Source of the DNA: Chelonoidis abingdonii
Lineage: Eukaryota > Chordata > Testudines > Testudinidae
Assembly: GCF_003597395.2 (NCBI RefSeq)
Contig: NC_133778.1
Span: forward strand, 15,141,805 to 15,205,804
Length of the DNA stretch: 64,000 bases
Reading direction: 5' to 3'
Shown: one piece after another, positions 45,351 to 56,232 of the stretch
How the letters are laid out: every line of letters starts with the position of its first letter
How positions within the stretch are numbered: position 1 is the first letter of the stretch
Program-made: the position numbers and the translations under genes
The notes under the pieces: generated by a model
Database searches by the model: none
Told to the model about the DNA's origin: nothing
The model's input: only the letters and a program-made list of their open reading frames with translations

Positions 45351-45670
45351 TTTCAGATTGCTCAGCCAGTTAGAGAACACACGTCCCTGATTTCTAAGCC
45401 AGCCTCAAATACCAAACCTGATTGTCAAATGCATCAGATTTACTGTAAAAGAAAAAATAGTGCAACTAGCTCACAGGGAGTGGGGGGGAATGTTTTGGGG
45501 GAGGTCCCAAAACAAGATGATAATTTTTCAAGATTTTGCAAAAAATGTGGTTGAACAGAGATCTGGCCTTTAGAAGAGCAAGGGAACTTGCCAAGCAGGG
45601 AGGGTTCTGCTAAGTTCCACATCAGAGTTTGGTGGGATCATCTGATCCCAAAGCCACAAGAAGCAGAATT

Positions 45671-45793
45671 CAGAGTAGCAGCCGGGTTAGTCTGTATCCG
45701 CAAAAAGAACAGGAGTACTTGTGGCACCTTAGAGACTAACCAATTTATTTAAGCATAAGCTTTCATGGGCTAAAATCCATTTCATCGGATGCA
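45671..45793 (-). mobile_element. Retroposon family R, copy 1
   Basis: CAGAGTAGCAGCCGGGTTAG, TCTGTATCCGCAAAAAGAAC, AGGAGTACTTGTGGCACCTT and AGAGACTAACCAATTTATTT, running to TTCATCGGATGCA. I recognise this as a very abundant turtle repeat. Comparing three copies in this window, the constant end is ..AGACTAACACGGCTGCTACTCTG, so the sense strand is minus here and truncation is at the other, 5' end, as in target-primed retroposons. Confidence 0.75.
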
Positions 45794-45834
45794 TGCAGTG
45801 GAAAATATAGTAGGAACATATATATAGATATGTA

Positions 45835-46003
45835 AAAGCAGCAAAGAATCCTGTTGCACCTTATAGACTAACAGACGTTTTGCATCTGACGAAGTGGGCA
45901 TTCACCCATGAAAGCTCATGCTCCAAAACGTCTGTTAGTCTATGAGGTGCCACAGGATTCTTTGCTGCTTTTACACATCCAGACTAATATGGCTACCCCT
46001 CTG
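45835..46003 (+). mobile_element. Retroposon family R, copy 2, with inverted 5' duplication
   Basis: Flanked by an exact 17-bp repeat ATATATATAGATATGTA (45818-45834, 46004-46020). The 3' end is CAGACTAATATGGCTACCCC, TCTG. The 5' part is an inverted copy of its own middle: 45831-45882 pairs with 45924-45975 with only 2 mismatches in 52, around a 41-base loop (the first 4 bases of the arm fall within the target repeat). It is a retrotransposed copy whose first-strand synthesis folded back or switched template. Confidence 0.88.
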
Positions 46004-46429
46004 ATATATATAGATATGTATCTATATATAATCAGAATGGTTTTTGGGTAGCTTTCAGTGAACTAAGCACCTGTTGTGTTTTACACCAAGTTTACTTCCC
46101 AGGTGTTACGTCTGCCTTACGTGCACTGAACTTATCCAATTACTGTGACTAACTACTTACTTGGTTTATCGCTTCTGTTCTAAGCTCATACTTTAACTTT
46201 TGGGACGTATATATCAGATCTTATCAAATAGTTGAATGTGAAGTGCCCCACCAGGGGAATTAAGGGAACACCTCATCCTAAACTGATCTCATGGGAGTGC
46301 ACTGACTGTGGAAAGGATTTATTTAAATATTGAATGCCTTTGCTCCTGTATTTGTGCTGCGGAATTAATGAAACATTGGACAATACCCCTAACTGGATGG
46401 ATGAACATGAACCAATTGTTTGTGACAGA

Positions 46430-46710
46430 GGGCATGTCTAAACTTACCTCAGGAGCGATTGATCCAGCCAGGGTCAATTTATTGCATCTAGTGACGACAC
46501 GATAAATTGACGGCCGAGTGCTCTCCTGTCAACTCTGGTACTCCACTGGAGTTAGGGGCGCAGGTGGAGTCAACAGGGGAGCGTCAGCAGTCGACTTACC
46601 GCAGAGAAGACACCACAGTAAGTAGATCCAAGTACGTTGACTTCAGCTACGTTATTCATGTAGCTGAAGTTGCGTAACTTAGATCGATCCCCCCCTAGTG
46701 TAGACCAGGA
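46430..46710 (-). mobile_element. MITE family A, copy 2, inverted relative to 17351
   Basis: GGGCATGTCTAAACTTACCT .. CCCCTAGTGTAGACCAGG. The reverse complement follows 17351-17652 block by block, including the CTTCAGCTA..TAGCTGAAG palindrome (CTTCAGCTACGTTATTCATG, TAGCTGAAG). It lies inside the span of the L1 remnant and so probably inserted after it. Confidence 0.8.
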
Positions 46711-47039
46711 CTATATGAAGCCTGTGTGTTAGCCTGGCACCAATGCACACCAAAGAGAGATCACTTGGGGCACTGCAGCTCCCCATGGCTTGGTAGAAAT
46801 TTGAGGGTTCCAATAGCACTTTTTAAAACTGGTGCCAGTGGGAGACCCTGTTGTGCCACCACACGTTTCTGCTAGGGGGGCTCAAAGCTCAGCAGCTAGA
46901 CCTCCCCTGTGCTGGAAGTGTGAGAGGCAGCTCTCCTCCCTGCAAGACATCACGGAAAGCTGCACAGGAGCTGAACAATATAGTTATACCCCCATGGATC
47001 AATGGAGTAGGGGAGAAGACAAATGCAGGTTCTGGCGAT

Positions 47040-47215
47040 AAATGGACAGTGATTTCTATCTTCCCCTCTCACCTCCAACTTCCTCTCGCTTGCCCTGCCC
47101 CTTCTTGCCCCTTTCCCCCATGTCTCCTGCCTTCCTCACCCACCCTGCCCTCCCTACTTACCCAGTCTTTCCACTTGTTGCCCCAGCCCCATTCAACTTC
47201 CCCCACCCTAACACA
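47040..47215. repeat. Pyrimidine-rich tract
   Basis: About 175 bp, strongly C/T on the plus strand (CTTCCCCTCTCACCTCC, CCCTGCCCCTTCTTGCCCCT). It carries overlapping open frames because stop codons are rare in such composition. It could adopt triplex structure, but no function is evident. Confidence 0.7.
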
Positions 47216-47990
47216 TTCTATAAGCTCAAACCCTGAGCTCATGAACACCAAGTATGAAGTCAATGCAAAAGAGTCACTTGTTCAATTGCATTGTTCGTTC
47301 CGTTCTTTGGTGCAGTCATTTGCAATTTGTGGGAGCAATTAGATTTCTCCCTTATTACCAATATGTTTGTTTAATATGGGAAAGGAAAACGATGTTTGGT
47401 TGTAAACAAGAAGCAGGAGGAGACATGTGGCTCTGGGAAGGTAATCCTCACAATACACCATGTCCCACTCAGTGCGCTCAGATGTATTACCAATACTCTG
47501 GTGTTCGGTTAGGCAAACTAAAAAGATTACAAGTTAGGAGACAATACACTGGCATATCTTTGACATACCAGGTTAAAAAATGTTACGTTTGTGGAGTGTG
47601 GGCTCCCTCTCTCCTTTCAACGGAGTTACTACTTTGTAGTATGGGAAAAATAGGATGCCCGTTAAAATAAATAATCCATAATTAAAATAATGGATATTGG
47701 TGGAGCTCCCAGCATGGATGGTGTCTCCCCAGCCCATCCCCTCCTGAACTTTTGATTGGTTTAGTTTTATTTCTAGTGTTAGATGTTTGATTATTGTTGC
47801 CTTTTCATTGTGATGTACCTTGCTTGGGAATAAGTTAAGTTTTTATATGTAGGTTATGTGTTTTCATGTTTTTGTTTTAACTTATCTTTTTGTGCTCTTC
47901 TTTCTCCAGAGCCTTCTCCTCAGTATTCCCTGGAAGTCTGGCAGGTGGCAAGAGAATCAGAAATCTAGGGAATAAATGTCAGACATTTCA

Positions 47991-48042
47991 TCTGTAGATT
48001 CCCTGCCCTCATGGCCCTCATCTGTAGATTCCCCATGCCCTC
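47991..48042 (+). repeat. Imperfect ~30-bp tandem duplication
   Basis: TCTGTAGATTCCCTGCCCTC (47991) is followed by TCTGTAGATTCCCCATGCCC (48021), two units of about 30 bp differing by small indels. It abuts the 48043 hairpin, suggesting that both came from replication slippage or template switching. Confidence 0.8.
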
Positions 48043-48126
48043 ATGAAATGTTTGTCACTTCCTGTATTCCATCTCATCCCTCATGGGGGGGATGAGATGG
48101 AATACAGGAAGTGACAAACATTTCAT
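48043..48126. repeat. Perfect inverted repeat, 38-bp stem, 8-base loop
   Basis: 48043-48080 is the exact reverse complement of 48089-48126, with TCATGGGG as loop. The stem starts ATGAAATGTTTGTCACTTCC. Perfect complementarity inside an old, decayed LINE means the structure is recent or was recently homogenised. No promoter, terminator or seed-type conservation can be argued, so I do not call it a microRNA. Confidence 0.93.
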
Positions 48127-48149
48127 CACCAATGGGTAGGGATTAGTCA

Positions 48150-48480
48150 TATTCTTCTCTGGTAGATAGGTCCTATTCCCATATAGATTTCTTTTTGATC
48201 TCCCAAGTCTTGGCTAATTCTGCAATTGACTCCTCCATTAAACACAATTTCTGTCTCTGAGTTACCCTCTATAACTTTTCAAATAGCAACAGATCAAGGT
48301 AAGAAACAGCCATGCAGATGGAGATTTAATTCTTCACTTATTAGATTCCCCCTTTCAGAATTTTTATTGAAAAATAATTTGGCCTGTTCCTCCAAACAAA
48401 TGAACCCTCAACATCTTCTAGTAGGTTTTTGTGGGAGACACTGAAGGCCTAGCTGAGAGGTAGAATTTGCCAAGAAGAGA
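48150..48480 (+). pseudogene. L1-clade LINE ORF2 endonuclease end and linker remnant
   Basis: At 48174-48203 the frame reads YSHIDFFLIS, the conserved SRIDYFLIS block at the C-terminal end of L1 AP endonucleases. In another frame, 48325-48440 reads RWRFNSSLIRFP, then EFLLKNNLA and LVGFCGRH, matching the W-R-x-N-x-S-L-L..F..FL..N linker before the reverse transcriptase. A frameshift lies between the two. No catalytic N-terminal endonuclease region was recognised upstream, where later insertions and the hairpin lie. Confidence 0.75.
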
Positions 48481-48829
48481 GAATGTGGAGAAAATGACAC
48501 CCCTTCAGATTTGTCTTATATCACAGCCCCATCTCCAGATTTTCTGCAACCTCTGATTAACTGTAGATATGAACTCAATAAGCTGCACTCGGTGCACCCT
48601 GAATTTGCCATATTTCAGCTCAGGCAGAACTTCTAGGAATTGAGAGGAAAAGCTGTCAAGTGCTGGCATACCACCAAAGGCAAAAGACCTCTGCATGTAG
48701 AATCACGTTCAGCCGTGATAAACATGGTAAATTATGTTGATCATCTAAAAGTATTAATAACAATTTTTTCATTTCTATAACAATCTGTACAAATTGAACA
48801 TAATTCCCCCAAAGATGCTTTATATCAGC

Positions 48830-49280
48830 TTTTCAATAATATTACATTACTGCAGCCCAGGATCGAAACCTGGCCATGGCCCTTACAAAGGATGAGTTAA
48901 TTGAGGTGATTAAGAATAGAAATGTGGAGTAAACCTCCAGGCCACATGCCTTCCCTGCCAAATTCTACAGACACTTCTTGACCTCCTCTCTCACAGGATA
49001 CTTAAAATATTTAATAAGTCACTCCAGGGAGAAGTTAACCCTAATATAAGTTATTCTTAAACCAGTAAGAAATGCCACACTAGGTTCCAATTGCAGACCA
49101 TTTTCACTTATTTATAGTAATGTCAAAATATTGGTCAAAGTTCTGGCAATGAGACTGGAGAAGGATGTGGATTCTATCACACATCCAATCAAGCTGGGTT
49201 AATCAGAGGCCACAGAATATTTAATATTCTTGGAAATATATTTAGATTAAGGATAGTAGAATTTTTTAAAGTTATGGTTA
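48830..49280 (+). pseudogene. L1-clade LINE reverse transcriptase N-terminal remnant
   Basis: In-frame pieces read RNLAMA and TKDELIEVIKN, then KPPGHMPSLPN, then in a shifted frame NCRPFSLI-type and VKILVKVLAMRLEK (49120-49165), followed by HPIQAG- and GHRIFNIL-like words. This is the order of the fingers/palm start of L1-clade RTs (LT..E...I......PGPDG.P..FY, RPISL.N.D.KI..K.LA.RL, QAGF..GR). Stops and frameshifts are frequent and the YADD catalytic region is absent, so it is dead. It stands in the same orientation as the ORF1 remnant 4 kb upstream. Confidence 0.8.
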
Positions 49281-49324
49281 AACTTTAGCTCAAAATATCA
49301 GATGTCAACAATTCTGATTCCTGC

Positions 49325-49470
49325 CATAGGTTCTGGAACTAGGAGTGCTGGGGGTTCTGCTGCACTCCCTGGCTTGAAGTGGTTTCCATCATATACATGA
49401 TTTAGAGTTTGGTGCAATGGTTCTCAGCAGACCCACGATACAAATTGTTCCAGTACCCCGATTCCGGCTG
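49325..49470. repeat. Unnamed interspersed repeat
   Basis: GGTTCTGGAACTAGGAGTGC, TGGGGGTTCTGCTGCACTCC, CTGGCTTGAAGTGGTTTCCA, TGCAATGGTTCTCAGCAGAC and AATTGTTCCAGTACCCC. I recall this order as a repeat in turtle genomes. Class unknown. Confidence 0.5.
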
Positions 49471-52261
49471 TCAATTTTTCGAAATAAATTCAAGAAATGA
49501 TGGAAATTAAAAAAAAAGGGGGGGGGGCAGAGGACCCAAAATTTTGAATAAAGTTTTTATTTCCCCCCAACAAAGTCACCCATTTTTTAGACCATCTCCA
49601 ATTTAGAATGTGATTCAGCCCTTATCCTTCCTCTTTACTTTTCTGTAAATGTCTACATACAAATATTACTTAGCTTCTCTGTAGCACTTCCTATTTTCAA
49701 GGTGAAAACACAAATTAACCACACACTACACAGCAAATCAGCAGTAGGACAAGGATTAAAACGAAGAGTTCCTGGCCCCCCATCCTATGTTCAGTCCACT
49801 GCACCATGAACCCCTATGAAAGTGCCTTGATGAACACTTCACTGTAATCCCATATACACAGTCTCACACATCCTACTGATGATTCCTTTCATGGATAACT
49901 TTGTTGCATGCATTTCTCAATGAACTTTACATTGGACTTTACATCTCAATGGAGTTACATTTGCTTTGAAATTCACAGAGTAGATTCTGCAAGCTAATGC
50001 GTGAAATTCTTGAGATTGATTCCTGTCTTTGTCACCATAAAAGCAAATTTCCTGTGATTAACATAATGAGATTGCTTACACATGTGGAAATCATGAGTAA
50101 CTACACCAGTGTAAAATGGATCTGAGTGGAGACCCAGACCTGAAAACTTAATTGCAGTTTTCATTTCCCATCCTGTCAGAGTGCCAAGCAAAATAATTTT
50201 CAAGCTATTTGTACATAAGAATGACTTCACCTGCCTCCAGAACACAGTTGCCTTTAGGGTGAAAAACAGCAGCTGTTTAACAACACGATGCAACACTCAA
50301 CAAGAGTTTAGGGGAGGAAGTGAAGAATATCGTACCCAACTGAAATTAATAGGGATATTTTAGGAAGGTAAAACATAATCATAGTCAAGCGTGATTCATT
50401 AGAATGGGATGGGAGTTGTGAGAATAATTAGGATAAATTGGGTTCTGGATAAGTAAGGGACTTCTGAATGCATTTGATATACATCAGAGAACAGGATCTT
50501 CCTCTGGATAAAGAAGTCCTTTGGCTAATTGAGGCTTGGATAAAGGACCCAATCTGAATACTGCCAGGACACGAGGGTTAGCACTCCCACTCTTTCAAAA
50601 ATTGCCTTGAGATCTCTTATTAGTACAAGTAGCCTGGATATTGGTATTATATGTATTCAAAAGACGGCACCCTTCAGCAGAATAATGACCCCCTAAAACT
50701 ACTCAAGGACATTGGTTGAATAATGACCCAGAGATAAGAGAAAGAGAATCTTTTTGAATCATTAATTCCACTTCCTGCAGCACTGCACATGGGATTGCCT
50801 TGGAAACCTTCCATCCTAAAACTGACCAAAGAAAACACTGGGGGCAGCTAGTATCTTATCGCTCAAAAGACCTGGAGGTAGATTCGGTACTAGAATCCTG
50901 AGAGATGCAGAACAAAAAGAAACAGTGGTGGCATTAAGACATCTTTGCACCATACAGATTCTGCATGTTACATGGTCTGGCGTGGCCTCCGGCAGAACTT
51001 CAGAGTAGCCTTAGAAGCTGCTCCAATTTAGAGAAACCACTGGGGTGTTCTGAAACCCAGAAGCTGAAACCATAGTACAGGCATCACTCCATTTAGTTCC
51101 CCAGAACGACACTTCCCCCCAAACCTCCCAACTCCTGATCAGACACAGGAGGAGTTGACCCGGATTGTGGGTTCCACCAGAGGGGAAGATCACTGAGGTG
51201 AGCAAATCTGCCAATAAGCGCAGGACCCACCAAAGTAGAGGAGGAACTCTGTCACAATATATACACCAGAAGAATTTTTCAGAAACATTAAATATTGACT
51301 TAACTCAGCTCCCATCTAAGTTCATGGGAAGTTCACAAATCAGGAGTGTTCAGTGTTTCTGAAAACACCTCCTCAAATAATTAAACAGGACCAAGCTCTT
51401 TCAAGAGGAATTTCCTGAATTCTGTAATTTTTAAAAGAATTGAGAAAAAATGCAACCAGCATGCACAATATTACACAATAACACAATGCAAAGGCAACTT
51501 CACACAAAAGGGCAACAAACAGCACAGAGAAAGACAATATATAAATGTTCATTCCTAGTATATTCATTTACACTCATATTAAGATTACAGTCCCAAATCT
51601 ACCATCGTTACTCATGCCGAGTTGCACCATACTCTGTGGTTATTCCCACTGAAATCAATGGGACTGTGTGTGTCACACGCTGGTACTCGGCAAAGGGAAG
51701 TGGTAGAATACAGGCTTTAGGAACCCACTGTTGGCTACATCGTACAATTATTAACACATTTCTATCACACATGGAAGTGAACATTTCAGAAGGCAGAGCT
51801 GAGTTCCGCATTTCCATTCTTTAAATATTTGGGATCTTTAGTTAATGTACATTTAATGTTAAACTTTCTGGCTTTCAGATGTTAAGTTAGATAAATATTT
51901 ACAACCTTGACTCAAGCTTAACTAAATCTTCATCTGGGGACCTCTCTTAAGAAAGGGAGCTCAATGATACACTGATGCACAATATTGGCTTGAAAGCTTC
52001 TTGACAACAAGGTTAGAGCTTGGAAGCTCTGCAGTAGCTAGATTATTACCTTCCAGCCAAGCAAAACCCTAAATAAACTTTGAATGGAGCCCCACATTAG
52101 CTCCTCCCCACACAAGCCATGCAGTCTTTGTTCTGTCTACGTCATGTCTTCTATCTCCGGACCGGGAACACCGTGGTAGGGTAGGATGAGAGGTATGTGA
52201 AAGACAATCAGAGAGACGTAAAGCATCCAGAGGGGTAGTCAGTATGGACCAGATTTTCAAA
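49471..52261. other. No gene found; scattered old repeat pieces
   Basis: 49508-49527 is an A-run joined to a G-run. 49985-50150 and 51600-51680 contain weak palindromic-MITE words (CACTGAAATCAATGGGACTG at 51648). The rest is mixed to AT-rich with chance frames up to 124 codons and no domain. Confidence 0.4.
50560..50690. repeat. Possible ancient vertebrate repeat
   Basis: GAGGGTTAGCACTCCCACTC, TTTCAAAAATTGCCTTGAGA, TCTCTTATTAG and AAAAGACGGCACCCTTCAGC resemble an old SINE/LINE segment seen in many vertebrates (..gatctttaat..gaaagacggcacc..). From memory only. Confidence 0.35.
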
Positions 52262-52525
52262 AAGATCTCAGCATCCATACCTGGGGCCAGATTTTCAGAA
52301 CAGTTCAGTTCCCATTTATGCACCAAAATATGTGGCTTCTTTAAAAAAAAAAAACACAAAAAAACAAAAACTCAGTACACTGAGTACTCAGCTCTTTCCA
52401 AATTCTGGCCATAAATGTCACACTGGAAGCTGCTGGACTCTGGTCAATTTTGAAAATGGGAGCTGAGCGCTTTTGAAAATCTGGCCTCAATTGTGGGTAC
52501 TAAACACTTGAAAATCTGGCCCTGA
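52262..52525. mobile_element. DNA-type repeat with GGCCAGATTTTCA ends
   Basis: GGGGCCAGATTTTCAGAACA near the left and ACACTTGAAAATCTGGCCCT at the right are inverted. Further inverted words lie inside (GGACCAGATTTTCAAAAAGA; CGCTTTTGAAAATCTGGCCT). An A-rich stretch occurs at 52342-52371. It is non-coding. The class is likely a DNA MITE. Confidence 0.55.
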
Positions 52526-52558
52526 GCTAGTCTGAAAGTCTGCCCTCTGACTGGATGG

Positions 52559-53270
52559 TGTAGGGATGTAGTGAGGCAGAGTGGTCTCCCTCTGAGGCTG
52601 ACAGGGAGGAAGCACTCCTCACCCTTTGGTGGGCAGAGCCAGGCTTGGCCTGGCCCTCACAGTGGAAGCAGAGGAGCAGAACAGGAAGTATAAGAGTCAG
52701 GACCTCTGGTTCAGTTGAGCCAGAGCCAGGGAAGGAGCCGGATACCCCTGACTTGCTGCTAACCCCTGCACCAGGGACTAACTTGTGTAACCCCTGCCCC
52801 TGGAGGGGGTCCCCGAGGGAGGGGATCTGCTGGGACTGCCAGCGGCCAAGTACCCCAAGGAGCTGCGGGGACTGCTGGCCAGCAAGGAGACTGAGAATCC
52901 ACAAACAACAGAGCCCTATGAACAAGTAGGGGTAGGAAGCAGCAGAGGGAAACTAGACATTATTTCAATTGTGTTGCTGAATGGAGACACCATGTTTCAG
53001 GAGGATCTCTGCTGACCCAGTGGTGGAACCATTTGCCACTGGTCGGGCCCTGGGCTGGAACCCAGTGGAGTAAGTTGGGCCCTGGGTCCCTCTACCCCCT
53101 GCTGCCAACCGCACCCCTTGGGTGGCAGCCTCCCCACCTGTGTTTGCTATCTGCCCCAGCCAGGCAGCTAGGCCATAGACTGTTACTGCTTGGCTCTGCC
53201 CAGAGGGCCCTGTCTGCCCCAACCTGAGAGCTGGGCTGAAAACTGCTAACTGCCCTGCCCCACCCCTGCA
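52559..53270 (+). mobile_element. Solo LTR, gypsy-type, ~710 bp
   Basis: Begins TGTAGGGATGTAGTGAGGCA, has a TATA-like GTATAAGAGTCAG at 52688-52700, and the GC-rich body includes GTCGGGCCCTGGGCTGGAAC, CCAGTGGAGTAAGTTGGGCC and CTCTACCCCCTGCTGCCAAC. I recognise the family as a turtle LTR. No internal region follows. The 3' end is approximate. Frames up to 132 codons on both strands are compositional. Confidence 0.7.
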
Positions 53271-55194
53271 CAAACATGTATGGAGAAATGGTCCCTGCCC
53301 TGGATATATTTGGGCAGATTCTCTGCTGTATTCCTTCCCCTGAGCACAACAGAGAGGGAAATGGAAGCTGTCATGGAGCCAGTTACAGCTCCATGATCCT
53401 TTCCCCAGCCCTGGCCTCAGTTGATGTTAGAGCAACATGAAGGTTGCTCTAGCTTGCACTGTTATATTTCCCTATGGGACCACCTTTCCACTGAAGGGCA
53501 GCTGAAGTGCACCACTGCATCTGCTCTGCAAGCTATTCGAACAATGGATAAGAACTTGCTATGCTTTCTGGGGACTTGCCCACACCATGTGTATACCCAG
53601 CAGGGAAATTAGGGTTGGATTTTGCTCTCTTCCTGTTGCAAGAGCAGTGCAACATCCATGCACTGGGCCAGAGAACCTGTCCAACTATATGTATTCTAAA
53701 AGCAAAAACAAGAGCTTTAAAAAAATCATTGAACCTCATGGAATGATCATTTAGTTTCCTAGCATATTATTTACAAACCCCAAGCACTTAAAAGCAACAA
53801 AATTAATAGTTAAGGACATTGTAAATCTTACAGCAACCCATAAAATTATTCATATTGAGCATCAAGTTTGCATATTTCAACACAGTACAGTGACCTTAAC
53901 TCTGACCCAAAATGACCACTGTTGTCTCACCACTGATCTCAAAATTTAAACACAAGACAAACCCCTTTAAAGAAGTTACATTAAAATATATGTTCAAATT
54001 AGTGGCATATATAGTATTGCTATTCTTTACTATGCAAGAGGAATCTCAACACAGTCACCTGAGCTCTGACCCAGATTCGATGTGGCATATAGTGTATGAA
54101 GCACGGAAGTCAAGACATCAGTAAAGGGGCACATCAGACCCTTAATATACAGCTCGATCTTGCAGCCCTTACTCGCATGAATACAGGTTGCAAGCTTGAA
54201 CCCATATTTTTGTATTATTCTTGCTTTCTAGGCAGTGTAAGTTAAAATTACAGAATTTGGCCAACTTGAAACATATTTTAAAAACATTTTATTGCTTACA
54301 GCCAAGCATAACATACAAATCCTCTGTCTGAATGAGCTCTTGTCGGACAATAGATTACTGAGAAAGAACTGCATTTTCATTATAGGATTTATTCTCTTTT
54401 CTTTGCATGTGTTTTGTTTTTAAAGCACAATCACTGAATACGTTTTCACATGGACAAGGAACATTATTCCCTCCTCAATTTAGCTTATTTCTTATTCTCT
54501 ACTATGTGGAGACTTATCGAAGGAATGAGAAACGTGGAGAATAAAAGAAATAATTATTCTGTCCCGCCATCTGATTTTTCAGAGACAAACTTTAAAAAAT
54601 CATGGGTTAAAAGACTTAGCTTTTCACCAGCATCACTGTAAATAGTCCTCTAAGGTCTTGAAGAATCAGGCAGAGACTTGTTTATATTAATATTAAAAGG
54701 GACAGCTTTGGATGCCTCTGCTAACACTGAATAGTACCTTATTTCCTAAGTAGTCTCATTGAAGTTTGAAGCTCTGATTCTTCATTACCCTACACCTTGG
54801 ACCTGAATCTGCACATGGGATTGCGTTGGAAACCTTCCAGCCTCTTTACACCACTCCAGCTCTGGTTAAAAGGCCTTAAAGTGAAGGTAAATTACACTGC
54901 CAGAATGGTGTAAAGAGGCCTTAATATAAGGAAAATCAGGCTCACTGTGGATTCATTTGCACAAGTGTAAAGAGAATACGAAGTGGGTATAACATACTAC
55001 CAGATCAGACTGATAAAATAGTGTAAGTCTGTGATTTTCAAACAGACCTAAGAGAGGTAGGCACCCATTTACTTTTAATAGGAGATGACAGCCAAATTTC
55101 CTATGGTCCTAGCGCAAATCCCACCCCGAATGACTAAACAAAATGCAAGGCAAGAGAGAAATAGATCCAAAGAGACGACTCATTACTATCATTG
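53271..55194. other. No gene found
   Basis: AT-rich after 53700. At 54830-54930, CCTCTTTACACCACTCCAGC faces GCCAGAATGGTGTAAAGAGG as a short inverted pair (a MITE remnant). 54809-54839 repeats 50783-50813. No protein-like frame. Confidence 0.45.
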
Positions 55195-55330
55195 TGTAAT
55201 GTTTATATTGCAACAGCTCCTAAAGGCCACAGCTAGGTCACGACCCCGCTGTGCTAGGTGCTGTACAGACATAATAATTGATAACATCTACCACAAAAGA
55301 GCTTACAATCTAAATGCAGCCAGGTGCTAT
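55195..55330 (-). mobile_element. Shared LINE/SINE 3' tail, antisense
   Basis: TATATTGCAACAGCTCCTAA, CACGACCCCGCTGTGCTAGG, TGCTGTACAGACATAATAAT and AAGAGCTTACAATCTAAATG are the antisense tail seen at 61523, with the conserved GAGCTTACAATCTAA block intact. Confidence 0.7.
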
Positions 55331-55379
55331 ATAATGTGAGAAAGGTAGAAGAATCTGGTGCCAAACAAAATAATTGAGA

Positions 55380-55585
55380 GGAAAGATGGTCCAGTGGCTA
55401 GGGTGCTGTGACTCGGGAGACCTGAGCTCTATTCTCTGCTCCACCACAGACTCTGTGTGACCTTGGACAAGTCAGACTCTCTGGGCTTCAGTGCCTCGTC
55501 TATAAAATGGGGAAAACAGTGCTTCCCTACCCCCTAGTGGTGCTATGAAGATAAATACGTAAGAGACTATGAAAAACTTAGACAT
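55380..55585 (+). mobile_element. MIR/CORE-type SINE
   Basis: Head: GATGGTCCAGTGGCTAGGGT..GACCTGAGCTCTATTC. CORE: CTCTGTGTGACCTTGGACAA, GTCAGACTCTCTGGGCTTCA, TCTATAAAATGGGGAAAACA. Distal: CTACCCCCTAGTGGTGCTAT. It is the cleanest CORE in the window. Confidence 0.85.
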
Positions 55586-56173
55586 GATGGTGTCTTATAT
55601 GGCTGTATAAGTATCATAGATAGATGATAATGGTACTTGATCTATACATATGGTGATCTGAAGGAAAGTGGGACAGGCTTTTTGCTTATTAAAAACACTG
55701 AAAGCAGGCTCAGACCAAGAGAACGGCTTTCACATACACAAAGCAGCACTGCGCACCAAACACCTGTTGGATATGGCTTGCTCAGTCCACTGAAAGAGAA
55801 TTTATATTTGCGAAAACTGCGTGAGCCTTTGTTAAGATTTGATATTTTCTGCGAGATGTCATCTGTTTAGAGCACCAAGTGACTGGGAATTCTAGAAATA
55901 ACTCATGTCAAGTGTTTTTGAAACTGTGTCCACTGAATATATCTTGGCACTGGAAATCCAGTCATCTGTGTTTAACCATTGTGGCACTTTGAAACATACA
56001 CTTTGCTTTTCCTGTGTTCTTCAAAGCCTCTCTCCCGCCAGCTGCTGATTCTTCTTCTCCATCTTACAAGATCTACCTCCTCCCAGGCTCTCTGATTAAC
56101 CCTACGCTGACCACCCTCCCTATAGCAAATTATCTCTCTCCCATGGCTACCTGCATCCACCTTCCTTCCCTAG
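55586..56173. other. No gene found
   Basis: No repeat named and no protein-like frame. The pyrimidine-rich end (56080-56173) supplies the target site for the next insertion. Confidence 0.45.
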
Positions 56174-56232
56174 TATTAGAGGGGTAGCCGTGTTAGTCTG
56201 GATCTGTAAACGCAGCGGAGGATTCTCTGCTG
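56174..56232 (-). mobile_element. Retroposon family R, copy 3, 59 bp, 13-bp target duplication
   Basis: Flanked by CTTCCTTCCCTAG on both sides (56161-56173, 56233-56245). On the minus strand it ends ..CCAGACTAACACGGCTACCC, CTCTAATA, the same 3' terminus as copies at 45671 and 46003. Its 5' end is a small fold-back: GCAGCGGAGGATTCTCTGCT (plus strand), where GATTCTCTGCTG is the complement of the family's GCAGCAAAGAATC. It is an extremely truncated copy. Confidence 0.85.

Noticed and set aside
46851..47342. 163-codon frame rich in Pro and Ser
   Set aside because: It is produced by the pyrimidine-rich tract at 47040-47215. Other frames are open there too.
48043..48126. microRNA precursor
   Set aside because: The stem is perfect and lies in a decayed LINE. 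There are no typical mismatches or lower-stem features, and no expression evidence is available.
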